Shown here: piece by piece, positions 57,718-64,000 of the stretch
Position numbering within the stretch: position 1 is the first letter of the stretch
How the letters are laid out: each line of letters starts with the position of its first letter
NCBI GenBank assembly: GCA_015680685.1
Contig: MNCI01008071.1
Span: 20,810-84,809 of the forward strand
Reading direction: 5' to 3'
DNA from: Gnetum montanum
Taxonomy: Eukaryota > Streptophyta > Gnetopsida > Gnetales > Gnetaceae
DNA length: 64,000 nucleotides
Notes under the pieces: generated by a model
Databases searched by the model: none
Seen by the model: only the letters and a program-made list of their open reading frames with translations
What the model was told of the DNA's origin: nothing
Program-made: the position numbers and the translations under genes

Positions 57718-60590
57718 AATGAGTTTGTTCCCACTCCCAGCAGTTCCATAGCTTTGACACAGACAAACCAAAGGCTGCTAGTCCAGCTAATCCAATTGAC
57801 TAGGCTTAGGGAGCAACAAGACATAGTGTCTAACCAAGATGATGCTTTCCAAGATGGATAGGAGGAACTCGATTCCCAATCCAAGAAGGGAGGTCCAACC
57901 AACCCTGTTCCTATCCCTTCTACCTAGTTCTTTTGGGGCAATCCATTTCCTATCACCACTCCCTTTGTCATCATGCCTATGCTCCCGTAGCCTGCAACTA
58001 CAACAACAATTGGTAGCCATGTCACCTTCCCGGGGTATCAACGCCCTTATTCCCCTATTTCATTTGTAGTAACTATGCCTCCACAAACTATTCAATAGAA
58101 AATTCCTGTAGTGCATCGCACACCAATAACAGCTACCCTACCACATGTTCATACCTTGCCTACTTCACAATTGTATGCAACTTCCATTTCAATTCCTACT
58201 TTCACATCTTCTCCACCCACTGTGGTGGGCCCTAGCCTGTCCACATGGTGGACCCCATTTGCTTCTTCACCTATTCTGCAATCATCGTAGATGTCTCATT
58301 ATGTTCACCCTCAGGCCCACCAAGCATTGTAAACAGTACAACCCAACATGGGGCTATGGTCTATGCTGTCGGCGATACAAGTGGTCCATTTGGCAGCTCA
58401 AACCGTGGTTGTTGCTCCAACAACACCACCTACTAGGTGGTGGACAATGCAAACAACATCGTCCGCAGGGGTTATCACAATGGTACCACCGATGGGTCAC
58501 GCCGCCACCCCTGCCACCCCACAAGTGGAAGTTTCTTCCACAACTCCCCTACCGTCTACAACATCGCAGGGTCTGGACCAAGCATTCCAGCTCATCCAGA
58601 CCCTTACTAAGGAAAAAAATGCGTCAAGGCTGTTGGGTCTGACATGGTACAAGTCATAAACTTTTACCAAGATGATCCCATCAGCCCTGCGATCCCTGCT
58701 TTGACACTACCCCCAAGGATGTCCCTCTCGCACTTCATGAAGTACGATGGGGAGGGAGATCCCAATGCACATCTCGTAACCTTTAGGTCTGAATCTTTGC
58801 TATTGCAACAATGGCCGCACATAATTATTCATTTCTTTGCCATGTACTTAGCCAGGAAAGCTTTGGATTGGTACCGTGCACTGCCATGCTTATCTATTTC
58901 AACTTTGGAAGAGCTTCTGACCTAGTTCGTGACATGCTTCAAGTACAACTTGAAGCTAGAAACCACGCTGGATCAGTTGATGAGCATGAAGCAAGACCCT
59001 CTAGAGCTAGTCCCAAAGTTCATTCAACATTGGAGCATGACCCTTAACAAAATTTGCGAGCCCATCATAGAGGCCCACTTGCTGGCCATCTTTAAGGATG
59101 TAGTGAACGACTTTATCAAGTCTAAACTGTATTACCTTGCTCCTCGCACTCTTAGCCAAGCCTTTGCTTAGACTAAGAGCATATAGGATGCAGCCGAGGC
59201 ATGTAAAGACTCAACCTACATCGCCTACAAAAATACCTTCATAAAGAAGGATAAGAGTAAATCCCCAACAACCATAGTGGTCATTGTGGCGACTAAGGCC
59301 AAGCCCAAAACTAGCCATAATGGTAGCAAGAACAGCAAGAAACCGGCCATACCTACAGTTAACCCTACGCCCAAATAGGGCCACGCACCGCAACCTGCTA
59401 TACTTACACTTGAGACATCTGCACAACCCAAACCTAACTTTGAGCTCAAAGAATGCTCAAAGTACACCCCACTACCTATCAAGCCTTTGAAACTTCTGAA
59501 GCAACTATTGGCAGTAGGGTACATCCAATAAAAGCAGATGTCGGAAGAAGCAATCAGTAGACATCAACGCTACTCCAAGCTTCTTAGGAACCCCTCTTTG
59601 GCCCTGCCTAATGAGCCCCTAGTTTCTAAGGATTTTAGGCTGGACAAGTTTTGTGACTACCACCAACAGTTTGGTCACAACACGAATTACTATCTGGTGT
59701 TGCAGGATGACATCCAGAGATTGATCGACCAAGGGAAACTGGTGCTAGACGAAAGTAACCCATTACATCCTGAAAAATAATCCATGCATGTCTACACAGA
59801 CCCCCTCAACATCAACAATGCCAGGTACATTATCAACACTATCGACATTGACAGTGATCCTAGGCCACCCCAGCAGCCATTCGTGGTCTGTATGCCTCAA
59901 TGTAGCATACCAGCACCACAAGAGGCTAATCAAAGCTCGTAACAGCCATTCATCCTGAGAGTTCCTCCACGTGCATCCACCTTTGTGCCACCTATTAACA
60001 AAGCCATGTGGCTCTACCCGTTAACACCTTCATCTCCATTTGTCATTAGGGTGCCAATGCCTTTAATAGCCTCCATCCCACGAAAAATAGTTGAACAACC
60101 TTCTCGTCTTAAAAGGTGAGAAGTTCACTTTGCGGGTGAGACATCTAAGGGAAGTACCACCCAAGGTACCCCCAAGCCTACGTCTTAGCCCCCTGCATCT
60201 ATGCCTTTGTCACCAAAGATAAAAGCTAGCATGACCACATAGTCCGTGCCACCCTACCAAAAAGGATCTGGACTCATATCTGAATGCACCCCCCTCGGGA
60301 AATTTGGGAAAAAGGATCTTCTAGAACGAATAGAAGAGAAAGAAATCATTGAACAGGGGGTGGCCAATACCTCTTGGACACCCTCACTCAGGTCAAACAA
60401 GCTCTAAAACAAAAAAACACCACATTGAGCTTGTACGATATAATCATGACATCTATCCTACACCATGAGGCTCTGATCCACATGTTGATGGTGACTTCGA
60501 TCAATGAAGACATGCCAGTGGAAGACAAAGCGATCTACTCTATCTTGCTTTCCTCTGCACTTGCAGAGCCAGAATAGCCTCAACTAATCT
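57718..60590 (+). pseudogene. Gag of Tat-3, remainder after the Tat-4 insertion
   Basis: NEFVPTPSSSIALTQTNQRLL continues the first part. Core: QAFQLIQTLTKEKNASRLL, LSHFMKYDGEGDPNAHLVTF, ARKALDWYRALPCLSI (58565-58925), YNLKLETTLDQLMSMKQDPLELVPKF (58930-59020), LYYLAPRTLSQAFA, a Lys-rich linker (59220-59370), then the knuckle region FCDYHQQFGHNTNYY (about 59650-59690; terminal Cys lost), FVV/FIL-R-VP linker motifs at 59880-60060, and LSLYDIIMTSILHHEAL (60425-60480). Frameshifts and TAG/TAA stops, many at Gln positions, break it. Confidence 0.83.
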
Positions 60591-60599
60591 TTCGTAACA

Positions 60600-61285
60600 A
60601 TGCCATTAGGGAAGATTTCGAAAGGGGTCAGGTGACTATAGCCCCCCTTTTCATCATAATTTAGGTTGGCCAACACTGGATTCGAAGGGTACACATTGAT
60701 GATGGGGCGGCTACGAACATCATCCCTTTCCCCATTGTGGACAAGTTGGGTTTGGTCGGTCAAATCAAACCCACAACGATGTCATGCCTGAGGTCATTCA
60801 ACGGGGCATGGGTCATGGAGAAGGGCACAGTTCACATAAACTTCGTAGCAGTGGACTATTTCCCCAAAAATACAACATTCATCGTGGTTGAGGAAATGCT
60901 TGGGTTTAACCTGATTTTGGGGATATCATGGTTGGCACAACTTACGGTTGTCTCCTCACTCATACATCAGGAAATCCACCTACCATATGCGGGTAGGGAG
61001 GTGGTGATCCATGGTGATGAAGTAGCAACACAAGCTATTAGTAACATAGACACAGAGTAGGGTTCAGAGGTCGTAACCTCTGAAAATGAAGCACCTACTG
61101 ACATGCACATTAACCACTCAGCAGGAGAACCAGCCCAGTAGGCCGGTCTCCAAAATGAAGGTGTATGGGTTGAGTTGCCCTTCCAAGCGGGGGACAATGA
61201 TGTGGATGAGGGCCCTGGCAAGACATCTTGGCCTTACATTCCACTCAATCCATGGTGAGTCAAGAAGCAGCTACTCATAGCATAG
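60600..61285 (+). pseudogene. Protease and tail of Tat-3
   Basis: An aspartic protease with RVHIDDGAATNIIPFPIV (active Asp at about 60698), SCLRSFNGAW, TVHINFVAVDYFP and FNLILGISWLAQL, followed by IHQEIHLPYAGREVVIHGDEV and the tail VELPFQAGDNDVDEGPGK to TAG 61283-61285. Frame 60737-61060 is open; stops lie just before (III*VGQ) and in the tail. The same module in Tat-2 is deleted. The hairpin array follows. Confidence 0.85.
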
Positions 61286-61359
61286 CAACCCCATGGATTC
61301 CTTTGTAGTTGCCATCCCTTGTACGCTCATGACTTTTTGTTTTGTTAACATACCATCTT

Positions 61360-61600
61360 TTTAGCATACTATGCTATGGCCTAAAACTATGCTACGCTAT
61401 GGCCCGAAATGGCCTAAAACTAGCAATGGCCTAAAATGGACTAAAACTAGCATAAGTTACCTATTAGCCATTGTTCAATTTGTTAATGTATCATCTCTTT
61501 GCCATGTTATGCAAAGGCCCGAAATGGCCTAAAACTAGCAATGGCCCGAAACAACTAAAAACTAGCAATGGCCTGAAATGGCCTAAAACTAGCACATTAA
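61360..61600. repeat. Hairpin-unit array of Tat-3
   Basis: Units on the complementary strand relative to the arrays of Tat-1/-2/-4: GGCC-loop-GGCC followed by TAAAACTA, e.g. GGCCCGAAATGGCC and GGCCTGAAATGGCC, about seven copies. The orientation agrees with Tat-3 being on the plus strand. Confidence 0.75.
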
Positions 61601-61638
61601 AGCATGAACATTTTACTCAAAACATAGCACGTATGCTA

Positions 61639-61707
61639 TCATGGGTCATTTCTATTTACATCATCTTCGCCTTTCGTTCCTACATCATTTCCTCTTGCAT
61701 CGCCTTC
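61639..61707 (-). pseudogene. Last exon of the antisense gene in Tat-3, cut by Tat-5
   Basis: On the minus strand the C-terminal residues KGEDDVNRNDP end at TGA (61639-61641), matching NGEDDTGRDNP at the end of the Tat-2 gene (42790-42824). The reading runs right into the Tat-5 LTR at 61708, so the rest of the gene lies beyond Tat-5. This is the third copy with the same position and orientation relative to the protease module. Confidence 0.75.
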
Positions 61708-63155
61708 TGTACTGTCCGAAATCGTCGGTCTCCGGCTGGAATGAAATAGAAACCAAGAGATCCTCGGACAAACACAAAAGACCCTACCTTCACCTAAGGG
61801 CAAGCTGGAACTAATGAAGGTAGAGTACCTTGGGTGGTCCACACACAGATCAGAGAAGGATTTCCCCAAACATGTGCCAATGTGCAATATGCTGGGTTAT
61901 ATGCAAACGACGTAACAAATGTAAAACCAAGCATAAACGTACAGGAATGCAAACAATAAGTACACAAAAATGAACAAAAAACTATAATAAATCTTAGAGA
62001 AAGAAATGTGGTAATATTATTGCATAATGAAAGTTACAATGCACCGGTCTAAACGCAGTTGTGGGTCTGACACAAGGTGGACAAAAAGCTCCGGTGGATG
62101 CAGTGGGATGATGGTTTACCAGATTCAGTTGCAAGCACAGCGTGAAGGCTGTATGCTCAGCGTGCAAGATAGAAGCCTAGTGTGAAGGATGTAATGTTCT
62201 CGATCTTCTCAGTGTGGATTGCCCCAAATTTTTGCCAAGATGCCCCTGATTTTTCGAACCCTGATCCAGTCAAAAATTGGGGTTTTTATACAGACGTGGT
62301 CATTCTATTCAAATCTGAGATGGGATTTTTGGCTGTGGGGTACTGGAATTCTAGATCGGGTGACATGTGGAGCATTGAACGAGTGCAGATGAATGAAATT
62401 TTATAAGTGTACAATGTTTTTTATGCCAGCGTGTACTGTTGTACGCCAGTGTGTACACGTTGGTCATGTGAATAGGACATATAGACTTGACTACAAGAAA
62501 AGAGGTCATTTTAACAAACTATTGCTACAATAGGAAGTATCCAGTTTGCCCTTTGGATTTGGGCTCGAATGTCCCGAGAGTGCTACTTGCAGATATTCTT
62601 GGACTTGATCTGACATGGCTCTGCTGATGTCTTCCACTGATGTACGTTGCGTTGCACGTTGGATGGTGCACACCGGGCGTACACGCTAAGTGTATACACT
62701 AGGCGTATACACTGGGCGTACACGCTAAGCATACAAGATGTACATGCTCGGTGTATGAACCCCAAAGTGCATGATTTTGAGGTCAAAAACCCAATTTTCT
62801 TGAGCCCATGATGACGCCTAACCATTGCCTTGTCTCTGAGAGCTGATGCCTTGTGAAAACCATGCCCTAGAGTGTCTATTTCGGGTAATCTTTGGAGTCA
62901 CACGCTGGGCATGTATGCTGGGCATGCACGCTGTATACTAAGTAAAATTAAGTGTTTTGAGCTAAGAATGACTGGTTTGATTTTGGATGTTGCCGTAGTC
63001 TTCTGTGGGTCTCGGAGAACCATTTCTTGCTCGGTTCAACTCTGTTTGAGGCTCTTTGCAAGGTTTTCAAGCTTCAGTTATGCTGGGCGGGGGCATCACG
63101 ACTTAGCTTGATTCTTGTCGGAGAAGTGCTAAGCTCAAAATTTTGTGGTGTTTCA
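61708..63155 (-). repeat. 3' LTR of Tat-5 (1448 bp)
   Basis: Plus-strand TGTACTGTCCGAAATCGTCGG...GTGGTGTTTCA. It shares AAATCGTCGG and the 3' part (about 62940-63155) with Tat-1 and Tat-4. Palindromic GCGTATACAC/GCGTACACGC words at 62425-62460 and 62670-62745 are more decayed than in Tat-4. Confidence 0.88.
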
Positions 63156-64000
63156 TTGGCCCTTCTTTGTTGACGTTTGGAGGAATCAACCCAAGAAGTG
63201 TCGACAAAGAAGTACAAAACACCACAAGCGACTTGGTAGAAACATTGTCCTTTGACACTTGGCTTAGTGTCATCGCACCATGTTCAGTAGTACATGGAAA
63301 TAATGAAATGAAATTTATAGCTGGATAGGGGGATGGAAATTGTGGAGATTGGGAACTGATCTAGGAATTGTGCATAGGGAAGGGGATGCTCTGGTATGTG
63401 TCGAGTTGTGTTGATCCTTGTCAATAGCCATTGTCTAGCAGACTCGGGACCAAGACATGAGGTGTACATCCTTTGGTGGAACAAGACTCTTGTTTAAGAG
63501 TACTTGTTGGCATAACCAAAGCCACGATGATGATGTGTTACGTTCTTTGGAGGAACAGGGTCTTTGTTTGATATTAAAGTGCACCTATTGGTGGAGATCC
63601 AGAGCCATGTAACTAGATGTTACTTGAGTGTTTAAGACTTGAGTACTTGCTTCCAAGACAACTGCCTTCTCTCCTAGGGCTTATATGGGAAGTTTTTCTT
63701 TTTTTAAAGAGCTTCGTTATGATCTTGTACTCATTGCTCAAGTACCATATCGTGTGTTGCATGTTGTGTGTTGAAACTACTTAAAGGTGGTTGCAACTGC
63801 TTAAAGGTGGTGCAGTGTGCCATGGTGTGCTCGATGTTTTGGAGTGCACTGGGTGTGTCTGGGGTATGACTGAGAAGAGTATTTTGAGGAATAGATGGGG
63901 AAATGTAATGGGAAATGGGAATGTACTAGTGAATGTCTTGATTAACCTTGTTATGTGTGTTAGGAACAATGTGGTACCTTGCTACTGTGATGAAGTGCAT
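63156..64000 (-). other. 3' untranslated region of Tat-5
   Basis: Element strand CAACAAAGAAGGGCCAA beside the LTR is the likely polypurine tract. The sequence follows 50759-51660 of Tat-4 through the window end, including the TGTTACTTGAG and GTGATGAAGTG words. No gene is supported. Confidence 0.7.

Larger units (their letters stand above)
46742..61707 (+). mobile_element. Tat-3: Tat element, plus strand, split by Tat-4 and Tat-5
   Basis: Parts in the window: 5' LTR 46742-48138, primer site 48145, leader, gag exon-like part 48951-49211, the Tat-4 insertion (49212-57717 with its duplication), the rest of gag and protease 57718-61285, a hairpin array, and the last exon of the antisense gene (minus) cut at 61707 by Tat-5. 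The pol end and 3' LTR must lie to the right. Confidence 0.83.
61708..64000 (-). mobile_element. Tat-5: 3' end of a further Tat element, rest outside window
   Basis: The LTR 61708-63155 has the same ends as the Tat-4 LTRs, followed by the same polypurine tract and 3' region. For a minus-strand element the left LTR is the 3' one, so the body lies right of the window. The left flank CCTTC (61703-61707) is the predicted duplication. Confidence 0.85.

Noticed and set aside
1-64000. tRNA, rRNA or single-copy host genes
   Set aside because: No cloverleaf-like or rRNA sequence and no conserved host protein frame was recognised; tRNA-like pieces are only primer sites or weak SINE words.

Overview
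The window is a dense nest of plant LTR retrotransposons with no recognisable single-copy host gene. Evidence for a plant: Ty3/gypsy elements whose pol carries a second, plant-Tat-type RNase H, a Ty1/copia element with a degenerate initiator-Met-like primer site, two gag-only elements with a tRNA-Asp-like primer site, GT-AG introns, and many glutamine codons turned into TAG/TAA, as expected from deamination of methylated cytosines. A large, repeat-rich vascular plant genome is likely. The species cannot be named from this sequence. One assembly gap (N) lies at 54472-55419.

Layout. (1) 1-9041: Tat-1, minus strand, running off the left edge; LTR at 7969-9041, gag-protease, then an antisense spliced gene in place of RT/RNase H, then integrase. 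(2) 9042-9706 and 14685-18560: AT-rich DNA without genes, split by Copia-1 (9712-14679, plus, target duplication ACATT). (3) 18561-24885: TRG-1, a minus-strand gag-only LTR element, inside a duplicated AT-rich segment. (4) 25670-31826: TRG-2, a related plus-strand element with gag and a later plant-transposon-like ORF. (5) 31827-46741: Tat-2, minus strand: 3' LTR, integrase, two RNases H, half an RT, a plus-strand spliced gene, and gag. (6) 46742 onward: Tat-3, plus strand, which appears to sit in the Tat-2 leader. Its gag is split by (7) Tat-4 (49212-57712, minus, complete, target duplication ATGGG), and its antisense gene is cut by (8) Tat-5 (61708 onward, minus). The inferred order of insertion is TRG-2, then Tat-2, then Tat-3, then Tat-4 and Tat-5.

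The most unusual system is in the Tat family. Three copies (Tat-1, Tat-2, Tat-3) carry the same multi-exon gene, antisense to the element, directly after the gag-protease module. Its introns are intact, which is possible because the element's own RNA carries it in antisense. The gene, the protease module and the pol end are separated by arrays of roughly 25-base units (GTTTA-stem-6-base loop-stem) in which the stem changes in step on both sides (GGCC/GGCC, GGTC/GACC, ACGTC/GACGT, ATGTC/GACAT, ATAGTC/GACTAT). This covariation argues for a conserved hairpin. Two such units are also found inside the gag reading frame of Tat-4.

No copy is autonomous. Tat-1 lost RT/RNase H, Tat-2 lost protease and half of RT, Tat-4 has only gag-protease, and every integrase copy seen has lost its second catalytic aspartate.
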